Assembly (NCBI GenBank): GCA_030065125.1
Contig: JASJDM010000022.1
Coordinates: forward strand, 1 to 64,000
Origin: Lysobacterales bacterium
GTDB lineage: Bacteria; Pseudomonadota; Gammaproteobacteria; Xanthomonadales; SZUA-38
Length of the DNA stretch: 64,000 nucleotides
Direction: 5' to 3'
Position 1 is the first letter of the stretch; each line of letters begins with the position of its first letter. The notes under the pieces were generated by a model, which worked only from the letters and a program-made list of their open reading frames with translations, ran no database searches and was not told where the DNA came from. Both the position numbers and the translations under genes were made by a program. Positions 41,997 to 50,170 of the stretch are shown piece after piece.

Positions 41997-43136
41997 ATGG
42001 AATTTAACTCCTTCCTCAAACTGATGGCCCACAAGAAGGCCTCGGACCTGTTCATAACGGTGGGCATGCCCGTGGCCATGAAGGTGCACGGGCGGATCTC
42101 ACCGATTTCCCAGAATCCGCTGACGGCCGGTCAGGCCCGGGACCTGGTGGTGGGCATCATGACGCCCAGCCAGCGGGAAGAGTTCGAACGGACCCACGAG
42201 TGCAACTTCGCCATCGGCGTCCAGGGCGTGGGCCGCTTCCGGGTCAGCGCGTTCTACCAGCGCAACCATGTCGGCATGGTGCTGCGGCGCATCGAATCCA
42301 AGATTCCGACCATCGAAAGCCTGAACCTGCCGCCGATTCTGAAAAACCTGTCCATGACCAAGCGTGGCCTGATCATGTTCGTGGGTGCAACGGGAACCGG
42401 TAAGTCCACCTCGCTGGCCGCCATGCTGGGATATCGCAACCTGAATTCCACTGGCCACATCATAACCATCGAAGACCCCATCGAATTCGTGCACAAGCAC
42501 GAGGGCTGCATCATCACCCAGCGCGAGGTGGGCATCGATACCGACACCTTCGACGTGGCCCTGAAGAATACCCTGCGCCAGGCACCGGACGTGATCCTGA
42601 TCGGTGAGGTGCGGGCCCGGGAGACCATGGAACACGCCATCGCGTTCGCCGAAACCGGTCACCTGTGCCTGTGTACGCTGCACGCCAACAACGCCAACCA
42701 GGCCATGGACCGGATCATCCACTTCTTCCCGGAAGACCGGCGTCCCCAGTTGTTCATGGACCTGTCGCTGAACCTGAAGGCGGTAGTTGCCCAGCAACTG
42801 ATCCCGACTCCGGACGGCAAGGGCCGGCGTGCCGCGGTGGAGATCCTGATCAATAGCCCGCTGATGGCGGAACTGGTGCGCAAGGGCGAGATCCACAAGA
42901 TGAAGGACCTGATGAAGGAATCGGTCAACCAGGGCATGAAGACCTTCGACCAGGCCCTGTTCGAACTCTACCAGGCCGGCGAAATTTCCTACGAAGACGC
43001 CCTGCGCCATGCCGACTCGGCCAACGAGGTGCGCCTGCGCATCAAGCTTTCCCAAGGCGGCGACGCCAAGACCCTGTCCCGGGGCATGGACGGCATTGGC
43101 CTGGTGGAATCCGACGAAGAGACCGGGATGCTCTAA
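41997..43136 (+). CDS. pilU: PilT-dependent retraction ATPase PilU
   Basis: A 379-residue paralogue of PilT that needs PilT for force generation. It starts MEFNSFLKLMAHKKASDLFI, with Walker A GATGTGKSTS near residue 131, Walker B PDVILIGEVRARETMEHAIA and HLCLCTLHANNANQAMDRII. The C-terminus is longer than in PilT and lacks the AIRNLIRE motif (LINSPLMAELVRKGE instead), as expected for PilU. The operon ends at an imperfect 15-bp-arm hairpin, 43144-43176. Confidence 0.97.
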   Translation: MEFNSFLKLMAHKKASDLFITVGMPVAMKVHGRISPISQNPLTAGQARDLVVGIMTPSQREEFERTHECNFAIGVQGVGRFRVSAFYQRNHVGMVLRRIESKIPTIESLNLPPILKNLSMTKRGLIMFVGATGTGKSTSLAAMLGYRNLNSTGHIITIEDPIEFVHKHEGCIITQREVGIDTDTFDVALKNTLRQAPDVILIGEVRARETMEHAIAFAETGHLCLCTLHANNANQAMDRIIHFFPEDRRPQLFMDLSLNLKAVVAQQLIPTPDGKGRRAAVEILINSPLMAELVRKGEIHKMKDLMKESVNQGMKTFDQALFELYQAGEISYEDALRHADSANEVRLRIKLSQGGDAKTLSRGMDGIGLVESDEETGML

Positions 43137-43143
43137 ACAATCA

Positions 43144-43176
43144 GTCGGCACGGTTCGCGGAGCGAACGGTGCCGAC
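43144..43176 (+). terminator. Hairpin after pilU
   Basis: Arms gtcggcacggttcgc and gcgaacggtgccgac pair with one mismatch. No clear T tract follows (ctccttaaaa), so termination is likely but not certain. Confidence 0.5.
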
Positions 43177-43195
43177 TCCTTAAAACGTCATCCCG

Positions 43196-43376
43196 GACCC
43201 CGATCCGGGATCCATCTGAATTCCCGCAGGTGCATTCGTTGATCTCTGTGCTTCCCCGTAGCGCAGCCATCGTCCGCGACACCTTCCCGCGCCTGCGCGA
43301 GTGAACGAAGCCCCCGATCAAACCATTGCCTGGACCGAAGGCTGTACAAACCCCAATCTCAGATGGATCCTGAATC
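43196..43376. repeat. 181-bp direct repeat, copy 1
   Basis: It begins gaccccgatccgggatccat and ends gatggatcctgaatc. It matches copy 2 (43401-43581) except for a cluster of changes near 43234-43252. The tandem period is 205 bp, with a 24-bp spacer. Confidence 0.9.
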
Positions 43377-43400
43377 GAGTTCAGGATGACGGAGTGTGGG

Positions 43401-43581
43401 GACCCCGATCCGGGATCCATCTGAATTCCCGCAGGTGCCTTGGTTGATCGCCGCGCTGCCCCGTAGCGCAGCCATCGTCCGCGACACCTTCCCGCGCCTG
43501 CGCGAGTGAACGAAGCCCCCGATCAAACCATTGCCTGGACCGAAGGCTGTACAAACCCCAATCTCAGATGGATCCTGAATC
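43401..43581. repeat. 181-bp direct repeat, copy 2
   Basis: Second copy of the unit at 43196-43376, same orientation and same length. The differences sit in one short segment (43439-43458), which suggests recent duplication. Confidence 0.9.
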
Positions 43582-43794
43582 AGAGAAACCGCCCGAAGGG
43601 CCACAAAAAATGTCATCCCGGACCCCGATCCGGGATCGAGTTCAGGATCCATCTGAGATTGGAATTAGTGTCCCCTTCGATCAGGGGATTTGTTTGATCA
43701 GGGGCTGCGTTATCTGCTCAGGACGGTTATAGCCCCGGGGCTCCGGGAATGACGATGGATCCCGGATCGGGGTCCGGGATGACGTTTTTGAGGA

Positions 43795-43829
43795 GTGAGC
43801 ACGTTTTCGCTTCGCGAAAGGGTGCTCAC
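43795..43829 (-). terminator. Hairpin after the DUF1538 operon
   Basis: Arms gtgagcac and gtgctcac extend through partly paired ttttcgc/gcgaaag. It lies 3 bp past the CBS gene stop on the minus strand. Confidence 0.5.
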
Positions 43830-43831
43830 GG

Positions 43832-44236
43832 TTAGTCTAGATCAGGCAACCCCTGCATCACTAGCTGGTAGTAACTGACCAGGCCGATAATCTTGCCGTT
43901 TTCATGGACCGGTGCGTGGCCGATGCCGAAGTTTTCGAACAGCTGTGCGCAGTAGCGGATCTTCATGTCGGGCCGGACGGAGAGGACGGGTTTGGCCATG
44001 ATCTCGTAGACGTTGACCCGCTCCGGTGACCGGTTTCGGCCAATGACCCGCTTGGCGATGTCGGAGAACAGCAGCATGCCGAACTCGTCATGTTCGTCGC
44101 GGCGTTTCACGATCAGGCAGGTGGCTTTGGCCTGCTTCATGATCTTCAGTGCCGAAAGTACGTCGAGGCGACCGTCCACCTCGGTAACGTCGGTCCGCAT
44201 GCAGTCCCGGACCTTGCCCCAGTCCTCAATCTTCAT
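43832..44236 (-). CDS. Two-CBS-domain protein
   Basis: 134 residues, little more than a CBS pair: unit 1 is VRDCMRTDVTEVDGRLDVLS with ATCLIVKRRDEHDEFGMLLF, and unit 2 is VYEIMAKPVLSVRPDMKIRY with IGHAPVHENGKIIGLVSYYQ. CBS pairs bind adenine nucleotides and gate transporters or enzymes. It is the last gene of DUF1538-DUF1538-PII-like-CBS, overlapping the PII-like gene by 4 bases, so it probably senses nucleotides for that membrane system (inference). Confidence 0.88.
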   Translation of the reverse strand: MKIEDWGKVRDCMRTDVTEVDGRLDVLSALKIMKQAKATCLIVKRRDEHDEFGMLLFSDIAKRVIGRNRSPERVNVYEIMAKPVLSVRPDMKIRYCAQLFENFGIGHAPVHENGKIIGLVSYYQLVMQGLPDLD

Positions 44237-44583
44237 AGGTTTTCCTCAACGATGTCTTCAAGCGTCTCGATCTGGTGTGCAACGCCTACCGCGTCCTCCA
44301 CGTCGAGAACCACGGCGATGCCGGTTCCCGGCGTTGCATCAAATTCACCCACTTCTCCGATGTGCTCCAGGATATGTCGGCTCAGGTGTTCCTCTACGAT
44401 CAGCAAAACGATGTCCCGCTGTGAGCTCAGCGTCAGGCCGAAGAAGCTCTTCTTTTCCTCGACGCCTTCACCCCGGGCATTGGTGACCACGGTGGCGCCT
44501 GTGGCGCCGGCTTCCCGGGCCGCGTTCATTATGTCTTCTGTCTTGGTGTCGTCCACGAAGGCAATGATGAGTTTGAAATGCAT
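44233..44583 (-). CDS. PII-like (GlnB/CutA-fold) signalling protein
   Basis: 116 residues. MHFKLIIAFVDDTKTEDIMN with AAREAGATGATVVTNARGEG matches the beta-alpha-beta start of the PII superfamily, and RDIVLLIVEEHLSRHILEHI matches the second half. The T-loop region (EGVEEKKSFFGLTLSSQ) has no uridylylated Tyr at the GlnB position, so it is not GlnB or GlnK. PII proteins next to transporter genes usually bind and gate the transporter by nucleotide level. It lies 3 bp after DUF1538 gene 2. Confidence 0.85.
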   Translation of the reverse strand: MHFKLIIAFVDDTKTEDIMNAAREAGATGATVVTNARGEGVEEKKSFFGLTLSSQRDIVLLIVEEHLSRHILEHIGEVGEFDATPGTGIAVVLDVEDAVGVAHQIETLEDIVEENL

Positions 44584-44586
44584 GGC

Positions 44587-45378
44587 TCAAGCCTCGGATC
44601 TTGTGCGTTTGGCGCGGGTCGCCTGGACCCGCTGTTTAAATTCCGCCAGCTGTCCGTAACCCAGCACGGAAATGATGGGAAACAGGCTGGCGAATGCGAC
44701 CAGGCCGAAGCCTTCAAGCAGCGGATTGCGTCCTGGGATAGCCTCGGCCAGTCCCAGCCCCAGCGCAGTGACCAGGGGAACGGTAACCGTGGAAGTGGTG
44801 ACACCACCGGAATCATACGCCAGGGGAACGATCAGCTTGGGCGACATCATGGTCTGGATGATGACCACCAGGTAGCCGGCGGCGATGTAATAGTGCAGCG
44901 GTTGTCCGACCACGATGCGGTAGCAGCCCAGGCTGACCCCAATGGCCACCCCAAGCGCCACGGCGACGCGCAGACCCCAGAAACCGATAGCGCCGGCCGA
45001 GACGGCGTTGGCCTTGATCGCCACGGCGATCAGTGACGGTTCTGCCAGCGTCGTGCTGAATCCTATGGCGCCACCAAACAGGTAGACCCACCAGAAGTCT
45101 TTCCAGGTCGGCATGACGCCGACCGCCGTTTCCAGGAACTCCGGGTCGGTCAGCTGCTCAGCCAGCAGGCGCCCCAGGGGAAACAGGGTTTTTTCCAGGC
45201 CCTGCAGGAACAGGCCGAGGCCGACCACGACAAACACAAAGCCAACCAGGATCTGGCCCAGGTGCGGAATGCGACCGCCGATGACCACCCGGTGGAACAG
45301 GAAAAGAAAAATGGCGATGGGGGCCACATCGATTGCGCTGCCCAGGATCAGGGTCAGGCTGTCCCTGATCAGATCCAT
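44587..45378 (-). CDS. DUF1538 membrane protein, second of pair
   Basis: 263 residues with about six to seven membrane helices. Family blocks are FSTTLAEPSLIAVAIKANAV and LAYDSGGVTTSTVTVPLVTA, then GLGLAEAIPGRNPLLEGFGL and VAFASLFPIISVLG. The partner at 45369 has the same blocks with small changes, so the two are paralogues and probably form a heteromer. The conserved polar stretch inside the membrane (YDSGGVTTST) suggests a transport site, but no substrate is known for the family. It overlaps the first DUF1538 gene by 10 bases. Confidence 0.87.
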   Translation of the reverse strand: MDLIRDSLTLILGSAIDVAPIAIFLFLFHRVVIGGRIPHLGQILVGFVFVVVGLGLFLQGLEKTLFPLGRLLAEQLTDPEFLETAVGVMPTWKDFWWVYLFGGAIGFSTTLAEPSLIAVAIKANAVSAGAIGFWGLRVAVALGVAIGVSLGCYRIVVGQPLHYYIAAGYLVVIIQTMMSPKLIVPLAYDSGGVTTSTVTVPLVTALGLGLAEAIPGRNPLLEGFGLVAFASLFPIISVLGYGQLAEFKQRVQATRAKRTRSEA

Positions 45379-46112
45379 TGGGTCACAACCCCGAATACCA
45401 GCACAAACAGGATAGGCGTCAGCGACGCAAAGGCGATCAGTCCGAAGCCGTCGGTCATGGCGTTGCGCCCCTTCAGCGAACTGGCCAGGCCGATGCCCAG
45501 GGCAGTGACCAGCGGCACCGTCACGGTGGAAGTGGTGACGCCGCCGGAGTCATATGCGATGCCAACGATTTCATCCGGTGCCACGGTGGTCACCAGCACA
45601 ACCAGGATGTAGCCGCCGATGATCATCTTGGGCAGCGACCAGTTGGCGATGATGCGCGCGACCCCGAGGATCAGGGCAATGCCCACAGCCAGCGCAACGG
45701 TCATGCGCAGGCTGAAGGCGTAACGCCGCATGGATTCTTCGGCGGTCTCGATGACGCCGGCGTCGGCCGCCACCCGCGAGGCTTCTCCGGCCACGGCGAT
45801 CAGCGCCGGCTCGGCCACGGTGGTGCCGAAGCCCAGCACGAATGCAAAGGTCAACAGCCAGAACACGCTGCCCTTTCCGGCCAGCGAGTGCGCCAGGGTT
45901 TCGCCGATGGGAAACAAGGCCACCCGAAGCCCAAACACGAAAAACGTCAGACCCAGCAGCACCAGGGCGGTGCCGATAAGCAGCGACCCCAGGCCCTCGA
46001 TGGGAGCCTTGACAATAAACAACTCAAATATCGCGATGACCACAACGATGGGCAGCAGGTCTCGAACACTCGAGATCCCATCGTCGAGCAGCGCACGCAG
46101 TGTCGCGTTCAA
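45369..46112 (-). CDS. DUF1538 membrane protein, first of pair
   Basis: 247 residues: IVVVIAIFELFIVKAPIEGL, FGTTVAEPALIAVAGEA, IAYDSGGVTTSTVTVPLVTA and LIAFASLTPILFVLVFG. About seven membrane helices. It is the first gene of a four-gene minus-strand operon and is divergent from a CPA2 antiporter (139 bp between the starts). Elsewhere DUF1538 can occur as one longer protein with both halves; here they are separate. Substrate unknown; an ion is plausible given the antiporter and the nucleotide-sensing partners. Confidence 0.87.
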   Translation of the reverse strand: MNATLRALLDDGISSVRDLLPIVVVIAIFELFIVKAPIEGLGSLLIGTALVLLGLTFFVFGLRVALFPIGETLAHSLAGKGSVFWLLTFAFVLGFGTTVAEPALIAVAGEASRVAADAGVIETAEESMRRYAFSLRMTVALAVGIALILGVARIIANWSLPKMIIGGYILVVLVTTVAPDEIVGIAYDSGGVTTSTVTVPLVTALGIGLASSLKGRNAMTDGFGLIAFASLTPILFVLVFGVVTQWI

Positions 46113-46251
46113 TCCCTACCTCGCCGGACAGTAATGCGCACATTGTGATGGTTGAGGTCGATGCCCGGCACTCCGTATTTGCCACGGATACCCTGGTTGG
46201 CGCGATTTGGCAGAATCGATTCTCATTTGCGGCCGGAACAAAGAGGGGGCG

Positions 46252-47508
46252 TTGGAGACGCACGTCATACTGGTGCAGATCGCGGTCATCCTGGTTGCCG
46301 CCAGGTTCTTCGCGGAGATTGCATCGGTGCTCGGGGCGCCGCGGGTCATCGGCGAACTGTCGGCCGGAATTGTTCTCGGTCCGAGCCTGCTTGGCCTGGT
46401 GACGCCAAATGACGCCCTGCAGCTGTTGGCTGAGATCGGCATTATCCTGCTGCTGTTCGAGGTAGGGCTGGAAACCGACATGGGACGTCTGGTCAGGGCC
46501 GGCGGTCGCGCCATGGTGCTGGCCCTGGGCGGTTTTGTGCTGCCGTTTCTGCTGGGCTTCGGGCTTTGCTACTACACCTTTGGCCTGCCGCTGATCGTTT
46601 CACTGTTTGTCGGCGGCACCCTGACCGCAACCAGTATTGGAGTCACGGTTCGAATCCTGGAAGACATGGGCCGACAGGCCAGCCGGGAGGGGGAGATCGT
46701 GATTGGCGCGGCCGTGGTGGATGACATCATGGGGGTGGTGCTGCTGGCCGTACTTTATGACTTTTCCATCAGCGGTTCGGTGAATGTGGAAAACACCGTC
46801 AAGGTCATCCTGCTGGTGGCGGTGTATTTCATCCTGGCGCCCGTCGCCGCCAAGCTGCTGGCCGTGGTGATTCGCCACATCCATGAAACCAGCGAGGCGC
46901 CCGGGGTTATCCCGGTTGCGCTGGTGGCCCTGGTGCTCAGTTTTGCCGCACTGGCCCACTTTTTCGGTGCGCCGGAACTGCTGGGCGGGTTTGCCGCGGG
47001 TATCGCTTTATCACGACGCTTTTTCCTGCCGCTGGGACTTACCCTGCACCTGGATTCTTCCTTCAATCGCAAGATCGGCGACCAGATGAAACCCATCATC
47101 CAGCTTTTCACGCCGATCTTTTTTGTCATGGTGGGCCTGTCACTGGACCTTTCCGCGGTGGACTGGGCTTCGCCGTTCTTCTGGACCTTCTCCCTGGTCA
47201 TCGGCGCAACCGCCATCGTGGGCAAAGTGGCGGCGGGCCTGATGGTCAAGGAGCAACGCTATGTCCGGACGGCGGCGGGAATGGCCATGGTGCCGCGCGG
47301 CGAGGTGGGCCTGGTGTTCGCCGAGCTGGGCCGTGCTGCTGATATCTTCGACAACGAAGTGTACGCGGCCATCGTTATCGTCATTGCCTACACGACACTG
47401 CTGTCGCCCTTCTGGATCAAGGTGTACTACCGCATGTACGGCCAGCACTTTCCGCCGGTGAGAACCGCCCGCGAAGACGAGCCCGAACCGGGTGCCCGCC
47501 CGCCCTGA
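46252..47508 (+). CDS. CPA2-family cation/proton antiporter
   Basis: 418 residues with about 12 membrane helices. Key blocks are APRVIGELSAGIVLGPSLLG, GIILLLFEVGLETDMGRL, the transport-site helix VIGAAVVDDIMGVVLLAVL with adjacent Asp-Asp, FFVMVGLSLDLSAV and GMAMVPRGEVGLVFAELG. The double Asp is the form seen in electrogenic Na+/H+ exchangers. No C-terminal TrkA_N domain follows. I choose the TTG at 46252, with AGAGGGG 5-6 bases upstream, over the TTG at 46207. It is divergent from the DUF1538 operon. Confidence 0.9.
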   Translation: METHVILVQIAVILVAARFFAEIASVLGAPRVIGELSAGIVLGPSLLGLVTPNDALQLLAEIGIILLLFEVGLETDMGRLVRAGGRAMVLALGGFVLPFLLGFGLCYYTFGLPLIVSLFVGGTLTATSIGVTVRILEDMGRQASREGEIVIGAAVVDDIMGVVLLAVLYDFSISGSVNVENTVKVILLVAVYFILAPVAAKLLAVVIRHIHETSEAPGVIPVALVALVLSFAALAHFFGAPELLGGFAAGIALSRRFFLPLGLTLHLDSSFNRKIGDQMKPIIQLFTPIFFVMVGLSLDLSAVDWASPFFWTFSLVIGATAIVGKVAAGLMVKEQRYVRTAAGMAMVPRGEVGLVFAELGRAADIFDNEVYAAIVIVIAYTTLLSPFWIKVYYRMYGQHFPPVRTAREDEPEPGARPP

Positions 47509-47576
47509 CACTGTCCCGGCTTCCGTCCACATGGCCTCGGTCGAACTTCGGTCACCGGCTGGGGTAAGCTCTGGCC

Positions 47577-49085
47577 ATGAGCGATGACCTCCGACCGGAA
47601 CTGGCCGATCTGCAGCGGCGGCTGGACAAAACCACCGACGAATTCCGCAGCGAGGCCCGGGGCAAGCGCCACCAGAGAGGGTTACGCACTGCCCGTGAAA
47701 ACCTTGCCGACCTGGTGGACCCGGGCTCCTTCAACGAGTACGGCCAACTGGCGGTTGCCGCCCAGCGCAATCGGCGGGACTACCAGGAACTGCAGTCGGA
47801 AACTGCGGCGGATGGCGTCATTACCGGCACCGGCCGTATCAACGGACGGCAGGCGGCGGTAGTGATCTACGACTACTCGGTGCTGGCCGGCACCCAGGGC
47901 TACTACCACCACCACAAACTGGACCGCATTTTCGAGCTGGCCGAGTCCCTTGGGCTGCCGCTGGTCATGTTCACCGAGGGCGGCGGTGGCCGCCCCGGGG
48001 ATACCGACATCGTGACCCAGGTCGCCGGCTTGAACATCACGTCATTTGCCACCTGGGCCCGGCTCAGGGGCAAGGCGCCGCGCATCGCCATGAACAATGG
48101 ATTCTGTTTTGCCGGCAATGCGGCGCTGTTTGGCTGTGCCGACATCACGGTGGCCACCCGCCAGTCCTGGATTGGCATGGCAGGCCCGGCCATGATCGAA
48201 GGCGGCGGCCTGGGACGATTCGAACCCACCGCCATCGGGCCGGCGGAGGAGCAGTCCAGGAACGGCGTCGTGGACGTCCTGGTGGAGGACGAAGCCGAGG
48301 GAGCCCGGGTGTGCCGGCAGCTGCTGTCCTATTTCCAGGGTCCTGACGATCACTGGGAGTGCGGGCCCCAGGACGGCCTGCGTGATGCGGTACCCGAGGA
48401 TCGCAAGTGGGGATACCCGGTGCGACGCATCATCGAAACCCTGGTTGATGACGGGAGCTTCCTTGAGCTGCGCCGGGTCTATGGGCGTCCCGTCATCACC
48501 GGGTTTGCGCGTCTGGAAGGCAGGCCCCTGGGTGTGCTGGCCAGTGACTGTCAGCAGCTGGGTGGCGCGGTGGATGCGGACTCTTCCGACAAGGCATCGG
48601 AATTCCTGGAGCTGTGCAATGCGTTTGAATTGCCGGTCCTGTCCCTGGTGGATACACCCGGATTCATGGTGGGGCCGGACAGCGAAAAACAGGCGGCGGT
48701 GCGACGCATGTCCCGGCTGTTCACCACCGGTGCTGCCCTGGAGGTCCCGCTGGTGGCCATCTTCCTGCGCAAGGGTTACGGCCTGGGCGCCATGGCCCTG
48801 GCCGGTGGCAGCTTTGCCGCCCCGGTCTACGCCGCCGCCTGGCCCACGGGTGAGTTTGGAGCCATGGGCCTGGAAGGTGCGGTTCGCCTGGGATACCGAA
48901 AAGAGCTGGAAGCGGTGCCCGAGGGCGCCGAGCGGGAGGCCTTGTTTGGGGATCTGCTGGCCCGCATGATTGAGAACGGTAAAGCCACCGAGGCCGCCAC
49001 CCACCTGGAGCTGGATGCAGTGATCGATCCAGCGGATACCAGGCTGGTCGTGCTGCGGGCACTTGCGGCGGCATCCGACCACTGA
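47577..49085 (+). CDS. Acyl-CoA carboxylase carboxyltransferase (beta) subunit
   Basis: 502 residues with two crotonase-like halves. The N-half has NLADLVDPGSFNEYGQLAV, VVIYDYSVLAGTQGYYHHHK and WIGMAGPAMIEGGGLGRFEP. The C-half has PVITGFARLEGRPLGVLASD, VLSLVDTPGFMVGPDSEKQA and RKGYGLGAMALAGGSF. The family transfers CO2 from carboxybiotin to propionyl-, methylcrotonyl- or related CoA. No biotin carboxylase or BCCP lies nearby, so the partner is elsewhere. The acyl group cannot be assigned. It stands 68 bp after the antiporter. Confidence 0.87.
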   Translation: MSDDLRPELADLQRRLDKTTDEFRSEARGKRHQRGLRTARENLADLVDPGSFNEYGQLAVAAQRNRRDYQELQSETAADGVITGTGRINGRQAAVVIYDYSVLAGTQGYYHHHKLDRIFELAESLGLPLVMFTEGGGGRPGDTDIVTQVAGLNITSFATWARLRGKAPRIAMNNGFCFAGNAALFGCADITVATRQSWIGMAGPAMIEGGGLGRFEPTAIGPAEEQSRNGVVDVLVEDEAEGARVCRQLLSYFQGPDDHWECGPQDGLRDAVPEDRKWGYPVRRIIETLVDDGSFLELRRVYGRPVITGFARLEGRPLGVLASDCQQLGGAVDADSSDKASEFLELCNAFELPVLSLVDTPGFMVGPDSEKQAAVRRMSRLFTTGAALEVPLVAIFLRKGYGLGAMALAGGSFAAPVYAAAWPTGEFGAMGLEGAVRLGYRKELEAVPEGAEREALFGDLLARMIENGKATEAATHLELDAVIDPADTRLVVLRALAAASDH

Positions 49086-49098
49086 ACTGGAGCGCACC

Positions 49099-49578
49099 AT
49101 GCAGTCATTGAAGGAATCGTTTCCCATGCTGGCCCGGCACCTGGGCGTCTGGGAAGGCTGGTATCGATACATCAGCGTGGACGGTGAGCAGATCGACGCC
49201 CATCGGTCGCGCCTGGTCTGCCGGATTCCGGACGATGCCGCGAATCTTTACCACCAGACCAACCACTACAGCTGGGAAGACGGCCGCACCGAGGTGCGGG
49301 ATTTCAAGGGTCACGCCGACGGCAACAAGATGGTGTTCGATAATGAACTGATCCGTGGCTGGGCGGCGGAAGAGCCCCTGGACGAGCACCGCCGTACCAT
49401 GCTGCTGCACTGGGAGCGGGTGGGTGAGCCCGAACTTTACCTGTACGAAATGATCCAGCTGTCGGATTGCGGCCAGTTCCGAACCCGAGTCTGGCAATGG
49501 CTGAAGGATGGAAAAACCGTGCAGCGGACACTGATCGACGAGCACCGGGTATCCGACGACTGGCGGGGTTACGACTGA
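49099..49578 (+). CDS. DUF3598-like protein
   Basis: 159 residues: MQSLKESFPMLARHLGVWEG, WYRYISVDGEQIDAHRSRLV and a long beta-rich middle ending WQWLKDGKTVQRTLIDEHRV. The pattern matches small DUF3598/calycin-like proteins that may bind a hydrophobic ligand. The function is not established. It starts 13 bp after the carboxyltransferase, so probably the same transcript. It converges on a VOC gene with a 10-bp overlap. Confidence 0.7.
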   Translation: MQSLKESFPMLARHLGVWEGWYRYISVDGEQIDAHRSRLVCRIPDDAANLYHQTNHYSWEDGRTEVRDFKGHADGNKMVFDNELIRGWAAEEPLDEHRRTMLLHWERVGEPELYLYEMIQLSDCGQFRTRVWQWLKDGKTVQRTLIDEHRVSDDWRGYD

Positions 49579-49955
49579 GGGTCGATGTCCTCGGCAAACA
49601 CCAGCATGTAGCCGTCCGGGTCCCGCACAGCCAGTTCCTTCATGCCGTAGGCCGGCTGGACTTCCGGTCCATAGGCAATATCGGCCCCCGCCTCGAGCAG
49701 GCGGCGGGAAAAGCCATCCAGCTCCCGGTCAACCCAGAAATAGGCGTCCCAGCAGTTACGCGGTCCGTTGGGTGAAGGCGGCATGGTGTCGGCCTGGTTC
49801 AGCATCACGACAAAGCCGTCTTTCCTGGGCATGGCAAAGGCCGGAGGATCACCCCACAGGTCGGGCTCATCGAAACCCAGGACGTCCACGTAAAACCGCA
49901 CCGAGGTATGAATGTCGCTGACAAAAAAATGCGGCGCTGAAGCAATGACTTTCAT
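49569..49955 (-). CDS. VOC-family (glyoxalase/bleomycin resistance-like) protein
   Basis: 128 residues: ASAPHFFVSDIHTSVRFYVD, VLGFDEPDLWGDPPAFA, CWDAYFWVDRELDGFSRRLL and ELAVRDPDGYMLVFAEDI. A His near residue 9 and the C-terminal Glu (VFAED) are the usual metal ligands. The substrate is unknown. It is a single-gene unit. Confidence 0.85.
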   Translation of the reverse strand: MKVIASAPHFFVSDIHTSVRFYVDVLGFDEPDLWGDPPAFAMPRKDGFVVMLNQADTMPPSPNGPRNCWDAYFWVDRELDGFSRRLLEAGADIAYGPEVQPAYGMKELAVRDPDGYMLVFAEDIDPQS

Positions 49956-50031
49956 CGTGGTCCTCCCGGGCAGACCGATTCAGTGTCACCGGGGACAAAG
50001 TGTCTGGCAAGTGACGATGGATTGTGATCTG

Positions 50032-50166
50032 CTAGCCTGGATTATTCATGAACGGTCCGCCAGCAACGAACTGTCCCTGTTGAGATGACCAGAATTCATC
50101 CTAAGCATATGAATCAAAAACCAAAACAAAGATCCGCTCTGCGGGTTGATGAATAATCCAGGCTAG
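50032..50166. mobile_element. 135-bp MITE-like element with 22-bp terminal inverted repeats
   Basis: The left end ctagcctggattattcatga (50032 on) and the right end (50145-50166) are inverted repeats with one mismatch over 22 bp. The interior is 91 bp, AT-richer than the flanks and without an open frame. The termini recall IS ends of the IS1380 or IS4-like type starting cctggattattcat, a memory not verified here. It lies directly upstream of the VOC gene at 50171 and could affect its expression. No clear target duplication beyond the ctag at the edges. Confidence 0.7.
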
Positions 50167-50170
50167 GCTC

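Larger units (their letters stand above)
43182..43788. repeat. 607-bp repeat cluster bounded by perfect 34-bp inverted repeats
   Basis: Bases 43182-43215 are the exact reverse complement of 43755-43788; the core is catcccggaccccgatccgg. Inside lie two direct copies of a 181-bp unit and further partial copies of the same GATCCGGG palindrome, for example at 43613-43650. No protein of known type is encoded. The core phrase resembles short palindromic repeats scattered through other proteobacterial genomes. The segment fills the gap between the convergent pilU and CBS genes. Confidence 0.85.

Noticed and set aside
43196..43581. Possible CRISPR-like array
   Set aside because: Only two copies of a 181-bp unit with one 24-bp spacer; repeat length and number do not fit, and no cas genes are present.
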